This document shows positions 8,600-17,186 of a stretch of DNA of 64,000 nt, one piece after another (position 1 is the stretch's first letter; each line of letters begins with the position of its first letter). The notes below the pieces were generated by a model. It was not told where the DNA came from and did not search any database. It was given only the letters and a program-made list of their open reading frames with translations. Where the stretch lies: the NCBI RefSeq assembly GCF_945957355.1, contig NZ_CAMFKM010000004.1:186001-250000 (forward strand), in the 5' to 3' direction. This DNA comes from an uncultured Reyranella sp. (lineage in GTDB: Bacteria; Pseudomonadota; Alphaproteobacteria; Reyranellales; Reyranellaceae). Both the position numbers and the translations under genes were made by a program.

Positions 8600-9067
8600 A
8601 TGACCGCAAAGAGCGCGCCTTCGAGCCCGACCCTGCGAGCCCATATGACGGTGCACGATGCAAAGGCCGCCATCGACTTCTACGCGAAGGCATTCGGCGC
8701 CGTGGAACTGTTCCGCCTGGTCGAGCCGGCGGGCCGCGTCGGACATGCCGAGATCCGCATCGGTGACTCGGTGTTGATGATGAACGACGAGTATCCCGAC
8801 TTCGGTGCGCAGAGCCCTGGCGCCATCGGTGGGTCTCCCGTCGCCTTCCACATCGCCGTGTCCGATGCAGACAAGGCCGTCGAGAAGGCCGTCGCCGCCG
8901 GGGCGACCCTGGTGCGGCCAGTGCAGGACCAGTTCTACGGCGACCGTTCCGGCATGGTCGCCTGTCCGTTCGGCTATCGCTGGTTCCTGGACGCAGCGAA
9001 GGAGGCGGTCGGCCCGGAGGAGATGCAGAAGCGCTGGACGAGGATGCTCGAGGGCGGCCAGGCCTAG
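8600..9067 (+). CDS. VOC-family protein, PhnB/glyoxalase-like
   Basis: The 155-residue protein shows the paired beta-alpha-beta-beta-beta modules of the vicinal oxygen chelate superfamily: LRAHMTVHDAKAAIDFYAKAF with HAEIRIGDSVLMMNDE in the first, and FHIAVSDADKAVEKAVAAGA with YGDRSGMVACPFGYRW in the second. The spacing and the GDRSG motif match PhnB-like VOC proteins, whose substrates are mostly unknown. It lies next to a TetR with a shared operator, which suggests inducible handling of an electrophile or antibiotic. It overlaps the convergent cutA gene by 4 bases. Confidence 0.85.
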   Translation: MTAKSAPSSPTLRAHMTVHDAKAAIDFYAKAFGAVELFRLVEPAGRVGHAEIRIGDSVLMMNDEYPDFGAQSPGAIGGSPVAFHIAVSDADKAVEKAVAAGATLVRPVQDQFYGDRSGMVACPFGYRWFLDAAKEAVGPEEMQKRWTRMLEGGQA

Positions 9068-9378
9068 GCTGCGACGCTCTCCTCAATCCAGGCCGCATAG
9101 GCCGGGGCGACGTGCATCATGGGGAAGGCGTGGATCGCCGGCACCTCGTAGGGATGCAGGTCGAGGATCGCGCGCTCGACGGCGGAGTAGTGCTCGTCGA
9201 GCGTCTTGAAGAGAATGCGGTATTCCTTGCCGGTCTCGAGGGCGCCCTTCCATGAATAGATGCTTTCGATCCGGGAGATCTGGGCGCAGGCGGCGAGCTT
9301 CGCTTCCACGATCGCCCGGGCGAGCGAGCGGGCTTCCTTGCGGCTGGCGACGGTCGTGACGACGGCAATGGCGGTCAT
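9064..9378 (-). CDS. cutA: Divalent cation tolerance protein CutA
   Basis: The 104-residue product is the usual size for CutA, a small trimeric ferredoxin-like protein linked to copper and divalent metal tolerance. It carries the family's VVTTVASRKEARSLARAIVE start, LAACAQI, SIYSWKG, the ILFKT strand and the HPYEVPAI motif near the C-terminus. The frame is open far upstream, but this ATG gives the standard CutA N-terminus (MTAIAVVTTV). It shares a 123-base divergent region with the cytosine deaminase gene. Confidence 0.93.
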   Translation of the reverse strand: MTAIAVVTTVASRKEARSLARAIVEAKLAACAQISRIESIYSWKGALETGKEYRILFKTLDEHYSAVERAILDLHPYEVPAIHAFPMMHVAPAYAAWIEESVAA

Positions 9379-9453
9379 GGCGGTATCTTCCGGTCCCGGC
9401 GTTACGCTTGTGGGCGGGCTGACGTAAACTGAGAAGGGCACTGGGTAGACCAT

Positions 9454-9471
9454 TTTCCGCCGGGGCGGAAA
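9454..9471. promoter_or_regulatory. Perfect 8-base palindrome upstream of cytosine deaminase
   Basis: The arms tttccgcc and ggcggaaa are separated by only two bases, 30 bases before the deaminase start in the cutA/deaminase divergent region. With a 2-base centre it suits a dimeric DNA-binding protein better than an RNA hairpin. No T-run follows. Confidence 0.4.
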
Positions 9472-9501
9472 GGGTGCAGCGCGACGCAGGCGGAGAAATC
9501 C

Positions 9502-9954
9502 ATGGCAAGTTCGGCGGAACTGGAACTGTTCGAGACGGCGCTGGCCGAGGCGCAGAAGGGCTTCGACGAGAAGGGGATCCCCATCGGCTCGATCCTCGTC
9601 GAGGATGGCCGCATCGTCGGCCGCGGCCACAACAAGCGCGTCCAGGAGGGCGATGCCATCGCCCATGGCGAGATGGATTGCCTGCGCCAGGCCGGCCGCC
9701 GCCGCAGTTACCGCAACACGACGCTGTTCACGACTCTCAGCCCCTGCATGATGTGCTCCGGCACCATCGTGCAGTTCAAGATTCCGCGGGTGGTGATCGG
9801 CGAGAACCAGACCTTCGGCGGCAACGAGGACTTCCTGCGCTCCCGCGGCGTCGAAGTCGTGGTCCTGAACGACCTGCGCTGCATCGGCCTGATGAAGCGC
9901 TTCCAGGACGAGTATCCCGACGTCTGGGCCGAGGATATCGGCGAGGACGGCTGA
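9502..9954 (+). CDS. Cytosine deaminase, yeast Fcy1-like (CDA fold)
   Basis: The 150-residue zinc deaminase has the HGEMD (His and catalytic Glu) and PCMMC (two Cys zinc ligands) motifs of the CMP/dCMP deaminase fold. Several segments resemble yeast cytosine deaminase rather than bacterial TadA: the GRGHNKR segment, TLFTTLSPCMMCSGTIV, VVIGENQTFGGNEDFLRSRG, and the C-terminal WAEDIGE tail that closes the pyrimidine site in the fungal enzyme. The likely reaction is cytosine to uracil with release of ammonia in pyrimidine salvage. Bacteria usually use the unrelated amidohydrolase CodA. Guanine deaminase is the main alternative. Confidence 0.85.
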   Translation: MASSAELELFETALAEAQKGFDEKGIPIGSILVEDGRIVGRGHNKRVQEGDAIAHGEMDCLRQAGRRRSYRNTTLFTTLSPCMMCSGTIVQFKIPRVVIGENQTFGGNEDFLRSRGVEVVVLNDLRCIGLMKRFQDEYPDVWAEDIGEDG

Positions 9955-9957
9955 GCC

Positions 9958-9991
9958 TCAGAAAAGGGAAGATTACTCGCGCCGCGGCTCC
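9958..9991 (-). pseudogene. Decayed copy of the GS-like gene's 3' tail
   Basis: Read on the minus strand this stretch gives EPRRE-stop-SSLF-stop, closely matching the EQREYFSLF-stop end of the glutamine-synthetase-like gene at 10618. At DNA level both begin cctcagaaaag and continue with tactcgcg. It lies right after the LysE stop, so the LysE gene is bracketed by a true and a decayed GS tail. Confidence 0.5.
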
Positions 9992-9992
9992 A

Positions 9993-10604
9993 TCAGCGTT
10001 CAGTGAGGGCGAGCCTGGCGCCCAGCAGAACGAAGGCGCCGGCGAAGGTGCGGCGCATCCACGTCATGACGGACGGCCGCGAAATCACATGGTCGCGCAT
10101 TGCGGCGGCGAACAGGCCATACGCTGCGAAGACCACGAACGTCATCAGCATGAAGACAGCGCTGAGCATCAGCATATGGGGCAAGGGCCGAGCTTCGTCC
10201 GCGCTGACGAACTGCGGCAGGAACGCCAGGAAGAAGATCGAGAGCTTCGGATTGAGAAGGTTGATCAGGATGGCTTCGGTCGTCACCTGCACGAAGCTGC
10301 GTGCATCGCTCTGGCGGCCGACGCTCAACGCGCCGCGCTCGCGCAAGGTATTCCAGGCCATGTAGAGAAGGTAGGCGACGCCCAGGTACTTCACGGTTTC
10401 GAAGGCCACTGCGCTGGCGTGCAGCAGGGCAGCCAGGCCCAGGATCGCCGCAGCCAGGTGGGGAACGCAGCCGAGCGTGCAGCCGAAAGCCGCCACGACA
10501 CTGGCGCGCGAGCCGCGTGAGAGGCCGGCCGCCAGCGTGTAGAGCGCGCCGGTGCCGGGCGAGGCGACGATGATAAAGGATGTGATCAGGAATTCGAGGC
10601 TCAC
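9993..10604 (-). CDS. LysE/RhtB-family amino acid exporter
   Basis: The 203-residue integral membrane protein has about six hydrophobic helices and the LysE/RhtB hallmarks: FIIVASPGTGALYTLAAGLSRG at the first loop and the NPKLSIFFLAFLPQFV motif after the third helix. These proteins export amino acids or their derivatives from the cytoplasm. The gene is 13 bases downstream of the GS-like gene on the same strand and is likely in its operon, so an amide or amine-derived metabolite is a possible cargo. That substrate is inference. Confidence 0.9.
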   Translation of the reverse strand: MSLEFLITSFIIVASPGTGALYTLAAGLSRGSRASVVAAFGCTLGCVPHLAAAILGLAALLHASAVAFETVKYLGVAYLLYMAWNTLRERGALSVGRQSDARSFVQVTTEAILINLLNPKLSIFFLAFLPQFVSADEARPLPHMLMLSAVFMLMTFVVFAAYGLFAAAMRDHVISRPSVMTWMRRTFAGAFVLLGARLALTER

Positions 10605-10617
10605 GGAACGACCCTCC

Positions 10618-12048
10618 TCAGAAAAGCGAGAAATACTCGCGCTGCTCCCAATCGCTGACCTCGAGCTCGAACCGGTCGATCTCGGCCTGCTTGAGCCGCA
10701 GATAGTAGTCGACGAAGAAGTCGCCCAGGCCGGCGCGCAGGACTTCGCTCTCCCCGAGCGCGGACAGTGCCTCGCGGAGCGTGCGCGGCAGCAGCGGCGC
10801 CTTTGCCTCGTAAGGCGTGTCGGCCGAAGGACCGGGGTCTAGCCTGCGCTCCATCCCGTCGAGGCCGCAGACGATCTGGCTCGCCATGTAGAGATAGGGA
10901 TTGGCGGCCGGCTCGCCGACCCGGTTTTCCAGATGCGTTGCGGGATCGCCCGGTCCGCCCAGCACGCGCACCATGACGCCGCGATTGTCGCGGCCCCAGA
11001 TGGCGCGGTCGGGCGCCAGGGAAAAGGGACGGTAGCACTTGTAGCCGTTGAGCGTCGGCGTGCTGAACGCGGCGGCCGCGCGCGCGTGTTCCAGCAGGCC
11101 GGCCATGTAATGGCGGCCGGTCGCGGATAAAGTCTCGGCACCATCGGCGAAGGCGTTGGCGTGCGTCTTGCGGTCGGTCAGCGACTGGTGCAGGTGCCAG
11201 CCGCTCGACATCACGTTGGCGAGCTTCGGCCGGCACATGAAGGAGGCGTGAAAGCCGTTGCGCTGGGCGATCTGCTTGGTGGCGCTGCGGAACAACACCA
11301 TCGTGTCGGCGGGATCGAGGCCCGTGCCGGTGCGGAAGGTGAACTCGACCTGGCTCGGGCCGAACTCGACTTCCAGCGAACGAAGCGGCAGGCCGAGATC
11401 GACGAGGTTGGTGCGCAGGATCTCCAGGATCGGATCCATCTCGTCGTAGCGCTGCTCCGTCAGGTATTGATAGCCCTGGTTCAGCAGCGACACGTCGGGC
11501 GGTTCGCCCGGCTGGCCGGCATCGCTGGTGCCCAGCTTGGCTTTCTCGAGCTTGAACAGATGGAATTCGACTTCGAGGCCGGCGACGAAATCGTAGCCGC
11601 GGTCCGCCAGCGCCCCGAGCGTCCGGCGCAGGACCTGGCGCGTGCAGAGCGGCATCGGCCGGCCATCGGCGAAGTAGATGTCGCACAGCATCCAGCCGGA
11701 ATGCGGCGCCCAGGGCAGGGCGCGGAATGTGGTCGGGTCGGGCAGCATGACCACGTCCGCGGCACCTTCGAGCTCCTTCATGCCGAAGCCGCCACCCGGC
11801 TGCCAGACCGGAAACACCGTGCGGTGCGAGGTGTCCTTCAACAGCATCGTCGTGGTGAAGCCGACGCCGTTCTTCAGCGCCGCGTCGACTTCGGCGGCCA
11901 TCAGCGTCTTGCCGCGCAGGATTCCGTGCTGGTCGGCGAAGGCCAGCCGTACGACCGACATCTCACCGGCCTTCATGCGCCGCTCGGCCTCGCGTGTGGC
12001 GGCCTTGCGGTCCTCGGTCCAGAGGCCCGCGCGTTCGACCAGGCTCAT
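10618..12048 (-). CDS. Glutamine synthetase-like gamma-glutamyl ligase
   Basis: The 476-residue product has the GS beta-grasp N-terminus (VVRLAFADQHGILRGKTL) and catalytic barrel: LEVEFGPSQVEF, the GWHLHQSL metal/ATP segment, NGYKCYRPFSLAP and the arginine-bearing WGRDNRGVMVRV. It is not the housekeeping GlnA; no adenylylation loop is evident, and it lies 4 bases after a Rieske oxygenase gene. Comparable pairs are known from aniline catabolism, where a GS-like enzyme forms gamma-glutamylanilide before dioxygenation, so an amine-conjugating role is plausible. I choose the internal ATG (MSLVERAGL) because the longer frame would run deep into the upstream gene. Confidence 0.85.
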   Translation of the reverse strand: MSLVERAGLWTEDRKAATREAERRMKAGEMSVVRLAFADQHGILRGKTLMAAEVDAALKNGVGFTTTMLLKDTSHRTVFPVWQPGGGFGMKELEGAADVVMLPDPTTFRALPWAPHSGWMLCDIYFADGRPMPLCTRQVLRRTLGALADRGYDFVAGLEVEFHLFKLEKAKLGTSDAGQPGEPPDVSLLNQGYQYLTEQRYDEMDPILEILRTNLVDLGLPLRSLEVEFGPSQVEFTFRTGTGLDPADTMVLFRSATKQIAQRNGFHASFMCRPKLANVMSSGWHLHQSLTDRKTHANAFADGAETLSATGRHYMAGLLEHARAAAAFSTPTLNGYKCYRPFSLAPDRAIWGRDNRGVMVRVLGGPGDPATHLENRVGEPAANPYLYMASQIVCGLDGMERRLDPGPSADTPYEAKAPLLPRTLREALSALGESEVLRAGLGDFFVDYYLRLKQAEIDRFELEVSDWEQREYFSLF

Positions 12049-12052
12049 CGGC

Positions 12053-13384
12053 TCACGCGACCAGCGGCGGGACGGTATCGGCCGCCCAGCTCGAGGCGCG
12101 GCGGCGGCGCACGTCGACATCCTTCCAGTAGGCTTCCCAGCCCTCGGTCGGACCCATGCCGTCGATCGCGACGGGACCGCGGATTGCGGCAGCGCGCTGC
12201 GGGTCGAGCCACATGATCGGCCGCTCGCCGTTGCCGACCTGTCCGATGGCCGACAGCAGCATGCGCCGGTAGGCGACGATCGCCTTGTCGGTGGTGCCGA
12301 GATGCTCGCGCGTGCGGTCCTGGATGCGGCCCTGGCTCTCGACCGCCCACTGGTCGTGGACGTTGATGTCGAAGCCCATGCCGGTGAAGGTCTGGCTCTT
12401 CTGTTCGGCGACGTCGTAGCCGTAGTCGTTGTGGCGGCCGATCAACGGGCGATAGTCGGGAAGCTGGTAGAGTTTCAGCCGCTGCTCTCGCATGGCGGCA
12501 TGGTCGACCGGTTTTCCGAAGCTGGTGAAGATCGCGTACCAGTAGCAGCTCGTATCGTCGATCGGCACGTGCCACTGCGTGATCGTCATCTCCGAACTCA
12601 TCGGGATCACGAAGGCGTACGGGAAAACGAGGTTGGTCACCCGTACATGGGTGTGCTGCTCGTTGAGCTTGCGCAGCGCGAACAGGCGAAGACCGTAGTC
12701 GGTCGCCTCGACGTCGAGTTTCGGCCGCGGGAATTCGCGCAGCAGCCGGGTCATCGGGATGTCTGAGTCAGACGAAGCGGAGCGGAACTGCTTGCCGTAG
12801 GCCGCGCCGGTATCTTCGTCCTCGTAGAAGCGGTGCAGGTAGGAGGCATGGGCGGGATCAATGCCGACCTCCAGCGCCTGCAGCCAGTTGCACTCGATCA
12901 GGCCCTTGAAAGCGAAGGCATGCGTGCCGGGCGCCAGGAAGCAGTCGAAGTCGGGGAAGGCGGGCGCCTCTCCTTCGCCGAGATAGGCGAAGACGATGCC
13001 GTTTTTCACCACGACGGGATAGGAGCGCTGGCGCACCCTCTGGCAGAGCACGCTGCCCTCCGGCTCAGCCGGCGTCTCAAGGCACTTGCCGTCGACGTCG
13101 AAGAGCCAGCCGTGGAACAGGCAGCGCAGGCCGCCATCTTCGAGGCGACCGAAGGCGAGGTCGGCACCGCGGTGCGGACAGTCGCGGTCGAGCAGGCCGT
13201 GCCGGCCGCGCTCGTCGCGGAACAGCACGAAATCCTGGCCCAGCACGCGCACCGGCTTGGCCGGCCGCTCGGCAGGCAGTTCGTCGGCGAGGGCCACGGG
13301 ATGCCAGTAGTGGCGCATCAGGGCGCCGCATTTCGTGCCCGGTCCGACCCGGGTCATCAGCTCGTTCTGCTCGGGACTCATCAT
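12053..13384 (-). CDS. Rieske non-heme iron oxygenase, alpha subunit
   Basis: The 443-residue product has a Rieske [2Fe-2S] domain with CPHRGADL and CLFHGW ligands (C-x-H and C-x2-H) and a catalytic domain with mononuclear iron ligands in DPAHASYLH (Asp-x2-His-x4-His). The layout resembles the phthalate dioxygenase/vanillate demethylase group, which uses a separate reductase; none is encoded nearby. It probably hydroxylates or dealkylates an aromatic compound in the cytoplasm. I start it at the MMSPEQNEL methionine to leave a promoter gap to the divergent hydrolase. The GS-like gene follows after 4 bases, which suggests translational coupling. Confidence 0.9.
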   Translation of the reverse strand: MMSPEQNELMTRVGPGTKCGALMRHYWHPVALADELPAERPAKPVRVLGQDFVLFRDERGRHGLLDRDCPHRGADLAFGRLEDGGLRCLFHGWLFDVDGKCLETPAEPEGSVLCQRVRQRSYPVVVKNGIVFAYLGEGEAPAFPDFDCFLAPGTHAFAFKGLIECNWLQALEVGIDPAHASYLHRFYEDEDTGAAYGKQFRSASSDSDIPMTRLLREFPRPKLDVEATDYGLRLFALRKLNEQHTHVRVTNLVFPYAFVIPMSSEMTITQWHVPIDDTSCYWYAIFTSFGKPVDHAAMREQRLKLYQLPDYRPLIGRHNDYGYDVAEQKSQTFTGMGFDINVHDQWAVESQGRIQDRTREHLGTTDKAIVAYRRMLLSAIGQVGNGERPIMWLDPQRAAAIRGPVAIDGMGPTEGWEAYWKDVDVRRRRASSWAADTVPPLVA

Positions 13385-13430
13385 GGGCGCAGAGTGACGC
13401 AAACCACCGGGATTCGCTATAGGAGACCGT

Positions 13431-14318
13431 ATGACCTCCTCCCTGAACGGCATGCCGGGGCCCACATCCCGCGTCTTCTTTTCCCAGCGTCTGCGTTTGC
13501 ATTACGTCGACTGGGGCAACCCCGAAGCGCCGCCGCTCCTCCTCGTCCATGGCGGGCGCGACCATTGCCGCAACTGGGACTGGGTTGCACAGGCTCTGCG
13601 CAAGGACTGGCACGTCATCTGTCCGGACCTGCGCGGGCATGGCGACAGCCAGTGGTCGCCGGACGGCAACTACTCGATGGCGGCTTACATCTACGATCTG
13701 GCCCAACTCATCCATCAGCAGAACCTGGCGCCAGTGACGATCGTGGCGCATTCGCTCGGGGGCAACATCTGCCTGCGCTACACCGGCATCCATCCCGACA
13801 AGGTGCGCAAGCTGGTGGCGATCGAAGGACTGGGGCCGTCACCCAAGGTGATCGCCGAGCGCGGCCACAAGCCGATGAGCGAGCGCATGACCGACTGGAT
13901 CGACGAGCAGCGCAAGCTGTCGGGCCGCGCGCCGCGCAAGTACCCGACGATCGAGGACGCCTTCAAGCGCATGCAGGAGGAGAACAAGCATCTCTCCGCG
14001 GCGCAAGCGCGTCACCTGACCGAGCAGGGCGTCAACCAGAACGAGGATGGCACCTACAGCTGGAAGTTCGACAACTATGTGCGCGTCAACCAGCCCTACG
14101 ACATGAGCTATCCCGACATCGAGACCCTGTGGTCGCGCATCACCTGTCCGACCCTGCTCGTCTACGGTAAGGAAAGCTGGGCCTCCAATCCGGAGAAGGA
14201 CGGCCGCATCAAGCACTTCAAGACCGCGAAGGTCGTCGAGTTCGAGCGCGCCGGTCACTGGGTGCAGCATGACCGGCTCGACGATTTCGTGGCGACGACG
14301 CGGGAGTTCATCAAGTGA
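13431..14318 (+). CDS. Alpha/beta hydrolase
   Basis: The 295-residue protein has the alpha/beta hydrolase core: the oxyanion region LLLVHGGRDHCRNW, the CPDLRGHGDS loop, the nucleophile elbow AHSLGGN near residue 108, and the catalytic His in RAGHWVQHDR near the C-terminus. No signal peptide is present. It diverges from the Rieske/GS pair and its stop overlaps the GTG of the next dehydrogenase (GTGA), so the two are translationally coupled. Ester, C-C bond or epoxide hydrolysis in the same catabolic route are all possible. Confidence 0.88.
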   Translation: MTSSLNGMPGPTSRVFFSQRLRLHYVDWGNPEAPPLLLVHGGRDHCRNWDWVAQALRKDWHVICPDLRGHGDSQWSPDGNYSMAAYIYDLAQLIHQQNLAPVTIVAHSLGGNICLRYTGIHPDKVRKLVAIEGLGPSPKVIAERGHKPMSERMTDWIDEQRKLSGRAPRKYPTIEDAFKRMQEENKHLSAAQARHLTEQGVNQNEDGTYSWKFDNYVRVNQPYDMSYPDIETLWSRITCPTLLVYGKESWASNPEKDGRIKHFKTAKVVEFERAGHWVQHDRLDDFVATTREFIK

Positions 14319-15334
14319 GGGCGGCGGTCCTGCGCAGCGGCGACATGGTCGTGGCCGAAGTGCCGGAGCCCGTGCCGGCGGCCGGGCAGGTGCTGGTCAG
14401 GACGCTGTGCTGCGGCATCTGCGGCTCGGACCTCCATTACGCCAAGCACGCGCCGCACATGGTCGAGCTGTCGAAGCGCATTCCCGGGCGGCAGCCGCTC
14501 GACCTGTCGCGCGACGTCGTGTTCGGCCATGAATTCTGTGGCGAGGTGCTGGACTACGGACCTGGCACCGAGCGCAAACTGAAGCCCGGTACGCTCGTCT
14601 GCTCGATGCCGGTGATCCCGCAGGTGGACGGCCATCGCACCGTGGGCTACTCGAACGATTTCCCGGGCGGCTATGCCGAACGGATGGTGCTGGCCGCGCC
14701 GCTCCTGCTCGAAGTGCCCAACGGCCTGCCGGCCGAACACGCCGCGCTCACTGAGCCGCTGGCGGTCGGCATCCACGCGGTCGAGAAGGCGGCGCTGCAG
14801 GACAACGACGCGCCGCTTGTCGTGGGCTGCGGCCCAGTCGGGCTCGCCGTCATCGTGGGGCTGCGCCTCAAGGGCATTCATCCGATCATCGCGGCCGACT
14901 TCTCGCCCAAGCGGCGCGAGCTGGCGGCCAGGATGGGCGCCGACATCGTGATCGATCCGAAGGTCGAGTCCCCATATGTGAAGCTGCCGCCGGGCAAGCG
15001 CGCCGTGATCTTCGAATGCGTCGGCGTCCCGGGTCTGCTGCAGCAGGTTTTCGAGGCGGCCCCACGCGACGCACGCGTGGTCATCGCCGGCGTGTGCATG
15101 GAGCCCGACCGGATCGAGCCGCTGTTCGGAATCCTGAAGGAGCTCTCGCTTCAGTTCGTGCTGGGCTACACGCCCGAAGAGTTTGCGCGCTGCCTTCGCC
15201 TGTTGGCCGAAGGCCAGGTGGACGCCGAGGCGTTGATCACGGGCAAAGTTGGCCTCGACGGGGTGAAGGGGGCGTTCGAGGAACTCGGCAACCCCGAGAG
15301 GCACACCAAGATTCTCGTGGAGCCGTGGCGCTGA
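14315..15334 (+). CDS. Zinc-binding alcohol dehydrogenase (MDR family)
   Basis: The 339-residue medium-chain dehydrogenase retains the catalytic zinc site (CCGICGSDLHY and GHEFCGEV) and a Rossmann fold with GCGPVG. The four-cysteine structural zinc loop of classical alcohol dehydrogenases is absent; that region reads NDFPGGYAERM instead. It starts at a GTG embedded in the hydrolase stop. An NAD(P)-dependent alcohol or polyol oxidation is likely; the substrate is unknown. It is followed 40 bases later by a GST gene. Confidence 0.87.
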   Translation: MRAAVLRSGDMVVAEVPEPVPAAGQVLVRTLCCGICGSDLHYAKHAPHMVELSKRIPGRQPLDLSRDVVFGHEFCGEVLDYGPGTERKLKPGTLVCSMPVIPQVDGHRTVGYSNDFPGGYAERMVLAAPLLLEVPNGLPAEHAALTEPLAVGIHAVEKAALQDNDAPLVVGCGPVGLAVIVGLRLKGIHPIIAADFSPKRRELAARMGADIVIDPKVESPYVKLPPGKRAVIFECVGVPGLLQQVFEAAPRDARVVIAGVCMEPDRIEPLFGILKELSLQFVLGYTPEEFARCLRLLAEGQVDAEALITGKVGLDGVKGAFEELGNPERHTKILVEPWR

Positions 15335-15374
15335 CTTTGATAGCGCTGCAGGAGCCCCAAGGGAGGAAAAGAAA

Positions 15375-15989
15375 ATGAAGTTCTACAATTCGGTCGGCCC
15401 CAACCCGCACATGGTCCGGATGTTCATGGCCGAGAAGGGCTTCGACGTGCCGAAGGTCGAGGTCGACCTGCGCGGCGGCGAGAACCGGCGCGAGCCATTC
15501 CTCAAGCTCAATCCGTCCGGACAGTGTCCCGCTCTCGAACTCGACGATGGCACCGTGCTGGCCGAGATCACCGCGATCTGCGAGTACATCGACGAGATCA
15601 AGAAGGATACGCCGTCGCTGATCGGCGACACGCCGGAGGAGCGCGCCAACACCCGCATGTGGGTGCGCCGCATCGACCTCAACATCCTCGAGCCGGCGGC
15701 CAACGGCTTCCGCTTCTCGCAGGGCCTGAAGATGTTCCAGGACCGCGTCCATTGCATTCCCGAGGCAGCCGACGGCTTGAAGGAAGCGGCAAAGAAGAAG
15801 CTGGTGTGGCTCGACGGACTCATGGGCTCGAAGCCTTTCGTGACGGGCGACAAGCTCACCATGGCCGACATCCTGCTGTTCACCTTTCTGGAGTTCCTGG
15901 GCAAGGTCGGCCAGCCGCTCGACCCAGCAAACAAGAACCTGACGGCCTGGATGGAACGCATGAAGGCCCGGCCGAGCGCCGCGGCCTGA
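15375..15989 (+). CDS. Glutathione S-transferase family protein
   Basis: The 204-residue product has an N-terminal thioredoxin-like domain (MKFYNSVGPNPHMVRMFMAEKG, then NPSGQCPALELDDG and the glutathione-binding EITAICEYIDE) and an all-helical C-terminal domain with the MADILLFTFLEFL cap motif. GSTs conjugate or reduce electrophiles with glutathione. A GGAGG site lies before the ATG. It follows the oxygenase-associated dehydrogenase and may serve the same pathway, or be independent. Confidence 0.9.
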   Translation: MKFYNSVGPNPHMVRMFMAEKGFDVPKVEVDLRGGENRREPFLKLNPSGQCPALELDDGTVLAEITAICEYIDEIKKDTPSLIGDTPEERANTRMWVRRIDLNILEPAANGFRFSQGLKMFQDRVHCIPEAADGLKEAAKKKLVWLDGLMGSKPFVTGDKLTMADILLFTFLEFLGKVGQPLDPANKNLTAWMERMKARPSAAA

Positions 15990-16012
15990 TCGGAACGGCA
16001 GGTACATCCACG

Positions 16013-17176
16013 ATGCGCGCCCTTCTGGCTCTTCTGGTCCTTCTTCTCCTGCCAGTCGCCGGCGCGCACGCCCAGGGCGATCCGCCGGGGGTCAAGGGGC
16101 TGTTCCTGCTGACCGACTATCCCTCGCAGACCGTGCGTGCGGGCGAGGTCACGACGATCCGCGTGAAGGTGAACAATGCGGGGCTGGTGCCGCAGCCTCT
16201 GGCGCTGGCGCTGAACGGCGTCCCGGCGGGCTGGAAGATGGACCTGCTGGGCGGCGGCCGGCCGGTGGGCTCGGTGATGGTGGGCGTCAACCAGGAGGTC
16301 ATCGTCCAGCTTCGCGTCGAGGTGCCCAAGGACGCGCCGCCCAGCCCGCACAACGTCGTGCTGACGGCCAGGGGGCCGCTGGGACAACAGGCCAGCCTGC
16401 CGCTCACGCTCACCGTCGGCACTGAGGCGCCGGCCAGGCTCAGCCTGAAGTCGCGCCTGCCGTCGCTGCGTGGCACGCCGCGCTCGGCCTTCGAATACAC
16501 GCTGACCGTCGGCAACGATTCGGGGAAAGACCTGACCGTGGCGCTGGCGGCGCAGGGGCCGGCCAACTTCCAGAGCACCTTCACCGAAGGCTTCGGTTCC
16601 AGCGAGATCAGCTCGATCCCGGTCGAGGCGGGCCAGACCAAGGACATCAAGCTCAAGGTGACGCCGCCGCGCGACGTGAGGGCCGGCGACTATCCCGTGC
16701 TGGTCAAGGTCGCGGCCGAGGGTGCCACCGCCGAATTGCGCGTGACGCTGCAGGTGAGCGGGCAGGGCAGGCTCGCGCTCTCGACCCGGGACGGGCGCCT
16801 GAGCGGCGAGGCCGAGATCGGCAAGGCCTCGGCCTACACGCTGGTGCTGACCAACGACGGCACCGCACCGGTCGAAGAGGTCGAGCTGTCGGGCACCGTG
16901 CCGGCCAACTGGAAGATCGAGTTCGATCCGAAGTCGATCGCTTCGATCGCACCCAATGACAAGAAGGAAGTGCAGGTCCTGGTGACGCCGGCAGACAAGG
17001 CGGTCGCCGGCGACTACATGGCCTCCTTCCGCGCCGTTGCACGCGGGGAGCAGGCATCGGCCGACTTCCGCATCGCCGTCACCACCTCGACCCTGTGGGG
17101 CGTCGTCGGCATCGGCATCATCGCCGTGGCGCTTCTGGTGCTGCTGGGCGCGGTCGTGCGTTTCGGCCGCCGTTAG
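16013..17176 (+). CDS. Exported NEW3-domain-like protein with C-terminal membrane anchor
   Basis: The 387-residue protein has a signal peptide (residues 1-22, cleavage after AHA-Q), repeated beta-rich Ig-like modules of the alpha-galactosidase-associated NEW3 type ([13 protein letters not shown] with VPAGWKMDL near the start; [20 protein letters not shown] with VPANWKIEF later) and a C-terminal helix [21 protein letters not shown] ending in Arg. It is therefore periplasmic and tethered to the inner membrane. It lies 10 bases before an ABC ATPase gene, followed by the permease. Similar membrane-anchored NEW3 proteins accompany ABC-2 exporters. A docking or accessory role is inferred. Confidence 0.75.
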   Translation: MRALLALLVLLLLPVAGAHAQGDPPGVKGLFLLTDYPSQTVRAGEVTTIRVKVNNAGLVPQPLALALNGVPAGWKMDLLGGGRPVGSVMVGVNQEVIVQLRVEVPKDAPPSPHNVVLTARGPLGQQASLPLTLTVGTEAPARLSLKSRLPSLRGTPRSAFEYTLTVGNDSGKDLTVALAAQGPANFQSTFTEGFGSSEISSIPVEAGQTKDIKLKVTPPRDVRAGDYPVLVKVAAEGATAELRVTLQVSGQGRLALSTRDGRLSGEAEIGKASAYTLVLTNDGTAPVEEVELSGTVPANWKIEFDPKSIASIAPNDKKEVQVLVTPADKAVAGDYMASFRAVARGEQASADFRIAVTTSTLWGVVGIGIIAVALLVLLGAVVRFGRR

Positions 17177-17186
17177 TCTGGCGCGG

